Source: Thioalkalivibrio sp.
GTDB taxonomy: Bacteria > Pseudomonadota > Gammaproteobacteria > Ectothiorhodospirales > Ectothiorhodospiraceae
DNA: 14,740 bases
Assembly (NCBI GenBank): GCA_007136145.1
Contig: SLHN01000026.1
Coordinates: forward strand, 1 to 14,740
Direction: 5' to 3'
Below the pieces are notes generated by a model. That model made no database searches, had not been told where the DNA came from, and was given only the letters and a program-made list of their open reading frames with translations. Made by a program: the position numbers and the translations under genes. Shown here one piece after another: positions 1 to 6,987 of the stretch. The first letter of the stretch is position 1; each line of letters begins with the position of its first letter.

Positions 1-309
1 CATCTGCGCCCGCAAATGCCGAGGCCGGATCTGGTCATCTATCTGCAGGCGCCGGTGGAAGTCCTGCTCGCGCGTATCCGCAAACGTGGACGCAGCTACG
101 AGCGGCGTATCGATGCCGGCTACCTGGAAAGGCTCAACGCGGCTTATACCGAATTTTTTCATCATTTCGATGCGGGAGCACTGGTGATCGTGAACGCGAC
201 CGAGATCGACTGGGTCAATAATGGCGCTGATTTTCGGCAACTGCTCCAGTTCCTGGACCATATCCATGGCGGCAGGCACTATTTCAATCCGCTGCCACTG
301 AACCTCTGA
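1..309 (+). CDS. Deoxynucleoside kinase, C-terminal part (5' truncated by window)
   Basis: This is the last 102 codons of a gene whose start lies before the window; the frame is open from base 1 and ends in TGA at 307-309. The visible part matches the C-terminal half of the bacterial deoxynucleoside (deoxyadenosine/deoxyguanosine-type) kinase family. It has a hydrophobic strand ending in DLVIYLQAPVE, then the arginine-rich LID region RIRKRGRSYERRI that closes over the nucleotide phosphates, then the YLERLNAAYTEFF helix and a NATEIDW segment. The family phosphorylates deoxynucleosides to monophosphates in the cytosolic salvage pathway. The P-loop and the substrate-specificity residues lie upstream, so the preferred nucleoside cannot be read. 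The gene ends 17 bases before panB and is probably co-transcribed with it. From memory, this kinase often sits between folK and panB in gammaproteobacteria. Confidence 0.85.
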   Translation, partial: HLRPQMPRPDLVIYLQAPVEVLLARIRKRGRSYERRIDAGYLERLNAAYTEFFHHFDAGALVIVNATEIDWVNNGADFRQLLQFLDHIHGGRHYFNPLPLNL

Positions 310-314
310 CGGTC

Positions 315-322
315 GGGGGAGG
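315..322 (+). promoter_or_regulatory. Ribosome binding site of panB
   Basis: GGGGGAGG is a strong Shine-Dalgarno sequence four bases before the panB ATG. It fixes the start in the short gap after the kinase stop codon. Confidence 0.75.
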
Positions 323-326
323 CTCG

Positions 327-1118
327 ATGCGCAATACCATCCGTACATTGGAAAAACATAAGCACGAGGGCCGGCCCATTACCTGCCTCACTGCTTACGA
401 TGCTGGTTTCGCCCGCCTGCTCGACTCGTCGGATATTGATGTCATTCTGGTCGGGGACTCCCTCGGGATGGTGATCCAGGGGCATGACACGACTTTGCCC
501 GTGACCATCGAGCACATGGTGTATCACCTCGAGGCGGTTGTTCGGGGAACAGAGCGCGCGATGCTCATGGCGGATTTGCCCTTTCTGGGTGACCGGGACA
601 TCCCGACAGCCCTGGATCAGGCGGGAGCGTTGATGCGCGCCGGCGCCCAGATGGTGAAGGTCGAATGTAACGGGGAACACACCGAATTGGTACGGCGGCT
701 GGTTACCTCCGGTATTCCGGTCTGCGCCCACTTGGGACTGACGCCACAGGCTGTGCATCGACTCGGCGGCTACCGGGTGCAGGGCCGTGAGGTTTCAGCG
801 GCCGAGCGCCTGCAGGCCGAGGCGCGCGCGCTCGAGGCGGCGGGTGCTCAGTGCCTGCTGCTCGAGAGCATTTCCGAGGCGCTGGCTACCCGCGTTACCC
901 GTGCCGCGCAGGTTCCGGTGATCGGGATCGGGGCCAGCCCCGAGTGTGATGGCCAGGTTCTGGTGTTGCAGGATGTCATCGGACTGACACCCAGGCCACC
1001 CCGCTTCTCGCGGGATTTCATGACTGGGTCCGGGAGTCTTCGCGGCGCTGTTGCCGCCTTCGCCGAGGCCGTACGTACCCGCAGCTTCCCGGAATCCGGC
1101 GTCCACACCTTTACCTGA
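327..1118 (+). CDS. panB: 3-methyl-2-oxobutanoate hydroxymethyltransferase (ketopantoate hydroxymethyltransferase)
   Basis: A full-length 263-residue PanB, about the family's usual size. It transfers a hydroxymethyl group from 5,10-methylene-tetrahydrofolate to 2-oxoisovalerate, giving ketopantoate, the first committed step of pantothenate/CoA synthesis in the cytosol. The signature segments are in order: TCLTAYD (19-25), LVGDSLGM (41-48), QGHDTTLPVT (51-60), ADLPF (82-86), VKVE (110-113), CAHLGLTPQ (133-141) and LLLES (177-181). By alignment with the E. coli enzyme, the Mg ligands are D44 and D83, K111 and E113 line the site, and E180 is the expected catalytic base; all are present. The ATG at 327 is supported by GGGGGAGG at 315-322, four bases upstream. 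panC follows after five bases, so the two are surely one operon. Confidence 0.97.
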   Translation: MRNTIRTLEKHKHEGRPITCLTAYDAGFARLLDSSDIDVILVGDSLGMVIQGHDTTLPVTIEHMVYHLEAVVRGTERAMLMADLPFLGDRDIPTALDQAGALMRAGAQMVKVECNGEHTELVRRLVTSGIPVCAHLGLTPQAVHRLGGYRVQGREVSAAERLQAEARALEAAGAQCLLLESISEALATRVTRAAQVPVIGIGASPECDGQVLVLQDVIGLTPRPPRFSRDFMTGSGSLRGAVAAFAEAVRTRSFPESGVHTFT

Positions 1119-1123
1119 ATCCG

Positions 1124-2008
1124 ATGCGTATCGTCCGGGATCCGAGCCAGGTCACCGCACTCAGCCGCGAGTGGCGTTTCCGGGACACCACAACCCTCGC
1201 GTTCGTACCGACGATGGGCAACCTGCACGAGGGGCACCTTGCGCTTGTGCGGCACGCCCGGGAAAGGGGCGGGCGAGTGTTGGTCAGCATATTCGTGAAC
1301 CCACTGCAGTTCGAGCGGCCTGACGATCTGGAGCTTTACCCGCGAACCCTCGAGGAAGATATCCGGAAACTGGCCGCGGCCGGGGTCGACGCTCTCTTCT
1401 GTCCCGAAGCGGCAGCCATGTATCCCTCCGGATCCCTGATTCCCGCGCGGGTTGTAGTCTCGGGGGTCTCGGAGGCATTGGAGGGCGAATATCGTCCCGG
1501 GCATTTCGATGGCGTGGCCACGGTGGTCGCAAAGCTCTTTAACCTGGTGCAGCCGGATCTGGCGGTTTTCGGCGAGAAGGACTTTCAGCAGCTGCTGGTC
1601 ATCCGCGCGATGGTCGAAGCTCTCGATTTCCCGGTAGTGATCGACGCGGTGCCGACCGTCCGCGAGAGTGACGGGCTTGCGCTGAGTTCGCGCAATGGAC
1701 GCCTTTCCCCACACGATAGGCAAAGGGCGCCGGAGCTGTACCGTTGTCTGCGGGACGCCGCCGAGGCCTGTTTGCTGGAACCGGACCAGTGGCCCGGGAT
1801 CTTCCCCGAAGTCCTGGCCAGGATGGAACATCGGCTGGAAAAGGCGGGTTTTCGGACCGACTACCTGCGTATCCGCCGCGCCCGCGATCTGGGGGAACCA
1901 GTGGCGGGTGACCACGATCTCATTATTGTTGTTGCTGCGTGGCTGGGTGGCGTGCGATTGATCGATAACCTGCGCCTGCGGCATGGAAAGTTTGCCGGTG
2001 CCGGGTGA
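1124..2008 (+). CDS. panC: Pantothenate synthetase (pantoate--beta-alanine ligase)
   Basis: This 294-residue cytosolic enzyme of the nucleotidyltransferase superfamily joins pantoate and beta-alanine with ATP through a pantoyl-adenylate. Family marks are complete: the HIGH-type motif PTMGNLHEGHL (29-39), VNPLQF (58-63), the pantoate-binding RPGHFDGV (124-131), FGEKDFQQL (149-157), the KMSKS-equivalent SDGLALSSRN (182-191) and the C-terminal AAWLGGVRLIDN (271-282). Length is ordinary for the family. The ATG at 1124 begins five bases after the panB stop. No Shine-Dalgarno is visible before it, so translation is probably coupled to panB; this is inference. Its two substrates come from the flanking pathway genes: pantoate from the PanB product after a reductase not seen here, and beta-alanine from PanD. 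Confidence 0.97.
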   Translation: MRIVRDPSQVTALSREWRFRDTTTLAFVPTMGNLHEGHLALVRHARERGGRVLVSIFVNPLQFERPDDLELYPRTLEEDIRKLAAAGVDALFCPEAAAMYPSGSLIPARVVVSGVSEALEGEYRPGHFDGVATVVAKLFNLVQPDLAVFGEKDFQQLLVIRAMVEALDFPVVIDAVPTVRESDGLALSSRNGRLSPHDRQRAPELYRCLRDAAEACLLEPDQWPGIFPEVLARMEHRLEKAGFRTDYLRIRRARDLGEPVAGDHDLIIVVAAWLGGVRLIDNLRLRHGKFAGAG

Positions 2009-2020
2009 TTCCCTCATAAT
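1992..2020 (+). promoter_or_regulatory. Putative sigma70 promoter for panD
   Basis: TTGCCG (1992-1997), a 17-base spacer, then CATAAT (2015-2020). This is a 4/6 match to the -35 and a 5/6 match to the -10 consensus at ideal spacing, overlapping the end of panC. Transcription would start near 2027, about 40 bases before the panD ATG. It suggests panD can be transcribed apart from panBC. Judged by eye; no start site is known. Confidence 0.45.
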
Positions 2021-2068
2021 GCGCCGCACAATAAACGTTGGTTGCCAGCGTCACCGGGGATAGCGCCG

Positions 2069-2449
2069 ATGATGATCACACTGCTCAAGGGTAAGCTCCA
2101 CAAGGCCCATGTCACACATTGTGAACTCGAATACGAGGGTTCCTGTGCGATTGATACACTGTTGCTGAAAGCCGCCGGGATCATTCCGTTCGAGCAGATC
2201 CAGATCTACAATATCGACAACGGCGAGCGTTTCACCACCTACGCCATCGAGGCCGAGGCGGGTTCAGGTGTGATCTCCGTGAACGGCGCGGCCGCGCACA
2301 AGGCTGCTGTGGGTCACCGCGTGATCATCTGCGCGTATGGACAACTCGACGCCGCCGAGGCGCGCCAGTTCACGCCGAACCTGGTCTATCTGGCGGCTGG
2401 CAACCGGATCACCCACACCGGTCACCAGATCCCTGTGCAGGCGGCCTGA
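2069..2449 (+). CDS. panD: Aspartate 1-decarboxylase proenzyme
   Basis: A 126-residue PanD that makes beta-alanine from L-aspartate in the cytosol, feeding PanC. It is a pyruvoyl enzyme made as an inactive chain that cleaves itself between Gly24 and Ser25. With the ATG at 2069 the YEGSCAID segment places exactly G24-S25, as in the E. coli enzyme, which decides the start against an upstream in-frame TTG at 2042. GGGGA at 2056-2060 is a well-spaced ribosome binding site. Other family marks are GKLHKAHVTH (8-17), RFTTYAIEAE and the ISVNGAAAHKAAVGHRVIICAYG core. The gap from panC is 60 bases, larger than the others in the operon, and holds a likely promoter. ppc converges on it from the other strand, the two stops lying about 30 bases apart. 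Confidence 0.97.
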   Translation: MMITLLKGKLHKAHVTHCELEYEGSCAIDTLLLKAAGIIPFEQIQIYNIDNGERFTTYAIEAEAGSGVISVNGAAAHKAAVGHRVIICAYGQLDAAEARQFTPNLVYLAAGNRITHTGHQIPVQAA

Positions 2450-2463
2450 GCCAACCGCCCGCA
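2436..2463. other. Imperfect hairpin at the panD/ppc convergence
   Basis: TGC-A-GGCGG pairs with CCGCC-C-GCA around a 10-base loop, covering the panD stop codon between two convergent genes. The place fits a transcription end, but neither strand shows a T-run after it, so an intrinsic terminator is not established. Confidence 0.25.
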
Positions 2464-2478
2464 TCCGCGTAATACCGT

Positions 2479-5313
2479 TCACCCCGTGTTGCGCATTCCG
2501 GCGGCGATCGCATTGATCGAACGCAGAAGGGGCGACATCCATGGGTTTTCCGGTTCCCCGTCTGTAACGGTCGCCTCCAGCGCGCGCGATTCCCGCAGCA
2601 GATGAATCTGGATGCTGTTGAGTGGATCCAGATACGGATTGCGCCGCTGCAGCGATAGTGCCAGCAATGGCGTCTCGTCCATCAGGGCATCGAGTTGCGC
2701 GACCAACAGGACTTCGCGAACGGTGCGTTCGTGCTCATCGCGCACCTGGGAGTACACCAGGTCGGCGAGCGCACGATCTCCGCAGAGCTGCGTGTACTCC
2801 CTGGCGGTACGCATGTCGGCCTTGGTCAGGGCCATCTGGCTGTTCGACAGCAGCGACCGGAAAAACGGCCACTCCTGGTACATCGTCTGTAACAGTTCAA
2901 GTCGTGAGGGGTCGTCACCACGCCAGGCTTCCAGAGCGGTGCCGATGCCGTACCAGGCGGGCAGGGTGTGGCGCGACTGGCCCCAGCCGAACACCCATGG
3001 AATCGCTCGGATCGACGCCTTGGAACGGTCACTCTTGCGTCGATGCGAGGGTCGGGAGCCGATGTTCAGAAACCCGATTTCCTGAACCGGGGTGCTTTCG
3101 TAGAAGTAATCGAGCAGGCCTGGGGTCTCGTCGACCAGTCTCCGATAGGCCTGTTCGCCGCGTTCCGCGAGCTGGTGCATCGTCGCTCGATATTCCTCGC
3201 GGTCGCAGGTCGGGGCGCGGATCAGGCTGCGGCTGGCCAGGATCAGGCCGGTGGCGCCCATCCCCAGTTCGTATACGGCGGTCTCGACGTTACTGTACTT
3301 GTACGACAGGACTTCGCCCTGCTCGGTGAACTTGATGCGTCCCTGTACCGTGGCGGGAGGTTGGGCAAGAATGGAGTCGTGGGTCGGGCCACCGCCGCGG
3401 CCGACGGTGCCGCCGCGTCCGTGGAACAGCTGACAGCGGACCTCGAAACGGTCGGTGATCGCGACGATCTTCTTCTGCGCCTCGTAAAGATTCCAGCTCG
3501 AGGCGAGGATGCCGCCGTCCTTGCACGAATCCGAGTAGCCGAGCATCACTTCCTGGATATTGCCGTTCGCCGCCAGCATGCGCGCATAACTGGTATTGCC
3601 GAGCAGGTCGTTCAGAACCTGTTCGACGTGCAGCAGATCCTCGATGGTTTCGAACAGCGGCGCGATGCGTAGCTGGCAGAACGGCTGGCCATCGCTGACA
3701 CCGGCAAGCCCGGTCAGGCGCCCCAGCAACAGGACTTCGAGAACATGGGATGCCGCATGGGTCATCGAGATCACATAGGTTCCGATCCCCTGAGGACCCA
3801 CTTCGCCGCGCATCTCCCGGATCACGTCGAAGACCTGCAGTGTCTCCCGGGCCGCCTCATCCAGGGTCTCATGATCGATTCTCGGGAGTTCATCCCGGTC
3901 GATGAGTTCGCCCAGCAAAGTCAGCCGGGCCGGTTCGTTCAGTGCATCATAGTCCTCTGCGAGGTTAGTCTGGGCGAGGATCGCCGACACCGTTGCGGTA
4001 TGTACCGTCGACTCCTGACGTACATCCAGGTGGTGCAGGTGGAAGCCGCAGGTTTCGACCAGGCGAATGAGATCGGTGAGTTCGCCGCCCGCGAGGTTAC
4101 GTTCTCCGTGGCCGATCAGCGAATCACGGATCGCCCTGAGGTCGGCCAGCAACGCATCGGCGCCGGTGTACGCGGAACTCGTCGGCAGAACCGCGGCCTC
4201 GCCCGCCAGCCGCCGATCCACGGTCGCCAGCGTTTCCTTCAGGCGATACGTCATGACCTGGAGTTTGCGCCGGTACGGCTCTGTTTCGTAGCGGTCCATC
4301 GAGCCCTGGAACACTGCCGGAGAAATGCTGTTGTCGGCTTCCAGGCTGGCGAGGAAAGCAGCGGACGGCTCGCACATCAGCGACGAGTGAGTCAGTACAT
4401 TGCGCAGGTACGCGACCCGCTTCAGGTACTCGCGCAACACCTGCTGCATCGCCAGTCTGCAGGCCAAGGCGGTGACCCCTGGGGTCACGTTCGGATTGCC
4501 GTCCCGATCGCCCCCGATCCACGATCCGAAGCGCAGGAAGGCAGGGATGTGGATCGGCAGGCTGCCATCGGCCTGGGTACCGTAGGTGCGGCGCACGGCT
4601 CTCTCGAGAAAACGGTAGGCAAGGGGAATCGCCTCGAACAGGCTCTCCTCGAAGTAGAACAGCCCGTACTTGATCTCGTCCCTGACCTGCGGTTTCTTTA
4701 CCCGTACTTCGTTGGTGCGCCAGAGGATCTGGATCTGGCTCTCGAGCTCCTCGATCAGTAGTTGCCGTTCCGCACTTCCGATCCGTGGCTGGTTGAGACG
4801 ATCCGCCGTCTGGAAGACCCGCCGCTGATTCTGCATGGTCGTGCGCCGGCGTGCCTCGGTCGGATGCGCGGTGAATACCGGGGTGTAGCTGAGTTCCGAA
4901 AGCAGTTGTTCCAATTCGGTGGCGGTGATGCCCTCCGCGTGCAGATCGCGCAGGGTACGGTCGAACGAACCCACCCACAGCGGATCGCCGCTGCTGACCT
5001 GGGCGCGGCGCCAACGGTAGAAGATATCTTCCTCCGCAATATTGACCAGGCTGAAATAGATGCTGAACGCGCGGATGATGCGCTCGGTCATTTCCGGGTC
5101 CTGATCGACGATGCAGCGCATCATTCGCTGTCGCAGGCGCGGATCCTCGCGTTTGCGCAGGCTCACGAAGCCCTTGCGCAGGGTTTCCACCGCATTGAAC
5201 ACGGCTTCCCCCTCCAGTCTGCGGATGACCCGGCCCAGCAGGTCGCCGAAGAGACGCACGCGTGCGCGCAGCTCCCGGTCCTTGGGGAGAAAGCGTTCGT
5301 CGGTTCGGGTCAT
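2479..5313 (-). CDS. ppc: Phosphoenolpyruvate carboxylase
   Basis: A 944-residue PEP carboxylase, which adds bicarbonate to PEP to give oxaloacetate and so refills the TCA cycle. Bacterial family features are all present: the catalytic-histidine motif TAHPTEARRR (His150), GSWIGGDRDGNPNVT (from about 263), FHGRGGTVGRGGGP (630-643), TEQGEVLSYKY, GSRPSHRRK (752-760) and the C-terminal GMRNTG. By analogy with E. coli, the arginine of the GRGG loop and the Asn of the RNTG tail take part in aspartate feedback inhibition, so allosteric control is expected. The ATG at 5313 is preferred over an in-frame GTG at 5337 because AAAGGA lies four bases before it and the GTG abuts a leader hairpin. It has its own promoter signal, and glgA lies upstream in the same direction. 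Confidence 0.98.
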   Translation of the reverse strand: MTRTDERFLPKDRELRARVRLFGDLLGRVIRRLEGEAVFNAVETLRKGFVSLRKREDPRLRQRMMRCIVDQDPEMTERIIRAFSIYFSLVNIAEEDIFYRWRRAQVSSGDPLWVGSFDRTLRDLHAEGITATELEQLLSELSYTPVFTAHPTEARRRTTMQNQRRVFQTADRLNQPRIGSAERQLLIEELESQIQILWRTNEVRVKKPQVRDEIKYGLFYFEESLFEAIPLAYRFLERAVRRTYGTQADGSLPIHIPAFLRFGSWIGGDRDGNPNVTPGVTALACRLAMQQVLREYLKRVAYLRNVLTHSSLMCEPSAAFLASLEADNSISPAVFQGSMDRYETEPYRRKLQVMTYRLKETLATVDRRLAGEAAVLPTSSAYTGADALLADLRAIRDSLIGHGERNLAGGELTDLIRLVETCGFHLHHLDVRQESTVHTATVSAILAQTNLAEDYDALNEPARLTLLGELIDRDELPRIDHETLDEAARETLQVFDVIREMRGEVGPQGIGTYVISMTHAASHVLEVLLLGRLTGLAGVSDGQPFCQLRIAPLFETIEDLLHVEQVLNDLLGNTSYARMLAANGNIQEVMLGYSDSCKDGGILASSWNLYEAQKKIVAITDRFEVRCQLFHGRGGTVGRGGGPTHDSILAQPPATVQGRIKFTEQGEVLSYKYSNVETAVYELGMGATGLILASRSLIRAPTCDREEYRATMHQLAERGEQAYRRLVDETPGLLDYFYESTPVQEIGFLNIGSRPSHRRKSDRSKASIRAIPWVFGWGQSRHTLPAWYGIGTALEAWRGDDPSRLELLQTMYQEWPFFRSLLSNSQMALTKADMRTAREYTQLCGDRALADLVYSQVRDEHERTVREVLLVAQLDALMDETPLLALSLQRRNPYLDPLNSIQIHLLRESRALEATVTDGEPENPWMSPLLRSINAIAAGMRNTG

Positions 5314-5317
5314 GGAT

Positions 5318-5323
5318 TCCTTT
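5318..5323 (-). promoter_or_regulatory. Ribosome binding site of ppc
   Basis: On the minus strand AAAGGA stands four bases before the ATG at 5313, supporting that start rather than the in-frame GTG at 5337. Confidence 0.65.
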
Positions 5324-5337
5324 CGTCTGGTTTGCAC

Positions 5338-5369
5338 GAACAGGGCCGGACTTGTCGCCGGCCCTGTTC
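5338..5369 (-). promoter_or_regulatory. Perfect 12-bp stem hairpin in the ppc 5' leader
   Basis: GAACAGGGCCGG (5338-5349) and CCGGCCCTGTTC (5358-5369) are exact inverted repeats around an 8-base loop. On the minus strand it lies between the ppc -10 box and the ppc ribosome binding site, so it should form in the mRNA leader. It lacks a following T-run on either strand, so it does not look like a plain terminator of glgA. It could stabilise the mRNA, affect ribosome access or bind a protein; the sequence does not decide. Confidence 0.6.
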
Positions 5370-5391
5370 CGGTTGCGTTCGTCGGACCGAC

Positions 5392-5397
5392 ATTATA
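5392..5397 (-). promoter_or_regulatory. Probable ppc promoter: perfect -10 hexamer
   Basis: On the minus strand the bases read TATAAT, an exact sigma70 -10 box, about 80 bases before the ppc ATG. No recognisable -35 stands 16-18 bases upstream (the hexamer at 17 is ACGGGT), so activator help or a partly extended -10 may be used. The predicted start near 5385 puts the 5338-5369 hairpin inside the leader. Confidence 0.5.
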
Positions 5398-5456
5398 ACC
5401 CAGTGAACGGAGGCACCCGTGAGCGTTCGTGACTTGATCCAGCGCGGCCGGGGGGT

Positions 5457-6905
5457 TCAGGTCGTGGGCTTCAGGCTGCGGTAGAGGTTCAGATAGGCGG
5501 TGGAACTCGCGTTCCAGCCAAAGTCCCTAGCCATGCCGTTACGCATCACCATGCGCCAGCGTTCCTGCCCCGGCTCGTTGAAAAGTGACAGTGTCCGCTC
5601 GATGGCTCCGGTCAACTGCGCGGTGCCCGCCGGTACGAAGCAGAAGCCGGTCGCGGTGCCATCTTCCAGCGTCGCGGGGTTGGCATCGATCACGGTGTCC
5701 GCGAGTCCACCGGTCGCATGGACGATCGGCGGTGTTCCGTAACGCAGGCTGTAGAGCTGATTCATGCCACAGGGTTCGAAACGTGACGGCATCAGGAAAG
5801 CGTCGGCACCAGCCTCGACCCGGTGTGCAAGCCCCTCGTTATAGGCGATGACCACGCTGCAGGCTCCGGGATAGCTGTGAGCCAGGTTACGCGCGCTGTC
5901 CTCGAACCAGCGTTCACCGTTGCCTACCAGTGCCAGTTGCATCCGACCGGCAGCGAGGAAGGGCGCGCAGGATTCCAGCAGCAGATCAATCCCCTTCTGT
6001 GAAACCATCCGGCCCACGTAACCGAGCAACGGAATGTCCTCGCGCACCGGGAGTCCCAGTTCCGCCTGCAGTGCGGCCTTGTTCCGAGCCTTCCCGGAGA
6101 GGTTATCGATGCTGTAGTGCGCGGCAAGGTAACCGTCTTTTTCCGGGTCCCACTCCCGGTAATCGACGCCGTTCAGAATGCCATGCAGGCTTGCCGCGCG
6201 GGCCCGCAACACGCCATCCAGCCCCATTCCGGACTCCGGTGTCTGAATCTCGCGAGCGTAGGTGGGTGACACCGTGGTGATCAGGTCAGAGAACACCAGG
6301 CCACCCTTCATGAACGAGAGCTGGTCGTGAAACTCGAGTGCTTCCATGTGCCAGAGGTCTTCGGGCAAACCGAGTGCATGGCGAGTGGCAGCCGGAAAGA
6401 TGCCCTGATAGGCAAGATTGTGGATGGTGAACAGGATCCCCGGGCGACGCGGATGGTCGCGAAGGAAGACGGGCGCCAGTCCGGTCTGCCAGTCATTGAC
6501 GTGCAGGACCTCCGGAGCCCAATCGAGTTGTGCGTCATCGGTGCTGATGGCGGCAATGGCACGGGCGAACGCGGCAAACCGCTGCGGATTGTCCGGCCAG
6601 TCGGTGCCATTGGTGGCGCGATAGGGGTCTCCGTCACGTTCGAAGTACACGGGCCAGTCGACCAGGTAGACCATCACCGAGGTGCCCGGAAGGAGGCCCT
6701 GGATCAGGCTCCATGGCGCATCCGCGGGGCCGGGGAGGCGTGTCGGGTCGGCCAGGCGTTGGGCTGCGCGGGGATAGGCCGGCAGGACCAGGCGCACATC
6801 ATGGCGGCGCCGCCTCAGTGCCGTGGGAAGGCTGGAGCTGACGTCGCCCAGGCCGCCGGTCTTGACCAATGGAAAGGCCTCACTGCTCGCAAATAGGATG
6901 CGCAT
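5457..6905 (-). CDS. glgA: Glycogen synthase (ADP-glucose type, GT5)
   Basis: A 482-residue GlgA, close to the usual bacterial length of about 480. It extends alpha-1,4-glucan chains using (by family) ADP-glucose in the cytosol. It opens with MRILFASSEAFPLVKTGGLGDV, whose KTGG (Lys15) binds the sugar nucleotide. It continues with HVNDWQTGL (135-143), IHNLAYQG (161-168), the C-domain GRMVSQKG (298-305) and SRFEPCGMNQLYSLRYGT (374-391), which contains the conserved glutamate of retaining GT-B enzymes. The ATG at 6905 is chosen because GGAG lies five bases upstream and the family begins there; an in-frame extension to 6944 adds 13 residues without homology. It is divergent from pgi across 82 bases. 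glgB and glgC are not in the window, so the glycogen genes are split. Confidence 0.97.
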   Translation of the reverse strand: MRILFASSEAFPLVKTGGLGDVSSSLPTALRRRRHDVRLVLPAYPRAAQRLADPTRLPGPADAPWSLIQGLLPGTSVMVYLVDWPVYFERDGDPYRATNGTDWPDNPQRFAAFARAIAAISTDDAQLDWAPEVLHVNDWQTGLAPVFLRDHPRRPGILFTIHNLAYQGIFPAATRHALGLPEDLWHMEALEFHDQLSFMKGGLVFSDLITTVSPTYAREIQTPESGMGLDGVLRARAASLHGILNGVDYREWDPEKDGYLAAHYSIDNLSGKARNKAALQAELGLPVREDIPLLGYVGRMVSQKGIDLLLESCAPFLAAGRMQLALVGNGERWFEDSARNLAHSYPGACSVVIAYNEGLAHRVEAGADAFLMPSRFEPCGMNQLYSLRYGTPPIVHATGGLADTVIDANPATLEDGTATGFCFVPAGTAQLTGAIERTLSLFNEPGQERWRMVMRNGMARDFGWNASSTAYLNLYRSLKPTT

Positions 6906-6942
6906 TCTTGCTCCGGTAAAGCGTTGTATGACCGCGCCTGCC

Positions 6943-6948
6943 ATTGTA
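6943..6948 (-). promoter_or_regulatory. Possible glgA -10 box
   Basis: On the minus strand the bases read TACAAT, five of six matches to the -10 consensus, 38 bases before the glgA start in the glgA/pgi divergent gap. No convincing -35 partner was found at 16-18 bases, so this is weak. Confidence 0.25.
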
Positions 6949-6976
6949 GTTTAGGGTGCCTGCATATTTCCTGCCC

Positions 6977-6982
6977 GAGGTG
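6977..6982 (+). promoter_or_regulatory. Ribosome binding site of pgi
   Basis: GAGGTG stands five bases before the GTG at 6988. It supports this non-ATG start for pgi. Confidence 0.7.
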
Positions 6983-6987
6983 ACCCC

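Noticed and set aside
848..2029. 393-codon open frame on the minus strand opposite panB/panC
   Set aside because: It is antisense to two well-identified genes, has no recognisable motif, and its composition is what mirrored GC-rich codons give.
3745..4761. 338-codon plus-strand open frame inside ppc
   Set aside because: Antisense shadow of PEP carboxylase, with no ribosome binding site or family resemblance.
5401..5432. GAACG ... CGTTC inverted repeat just upstream of the ppc -10 box
   Set aside because: Five-base arms with a long loop are expected by chance; it does not supply a -35 box either.
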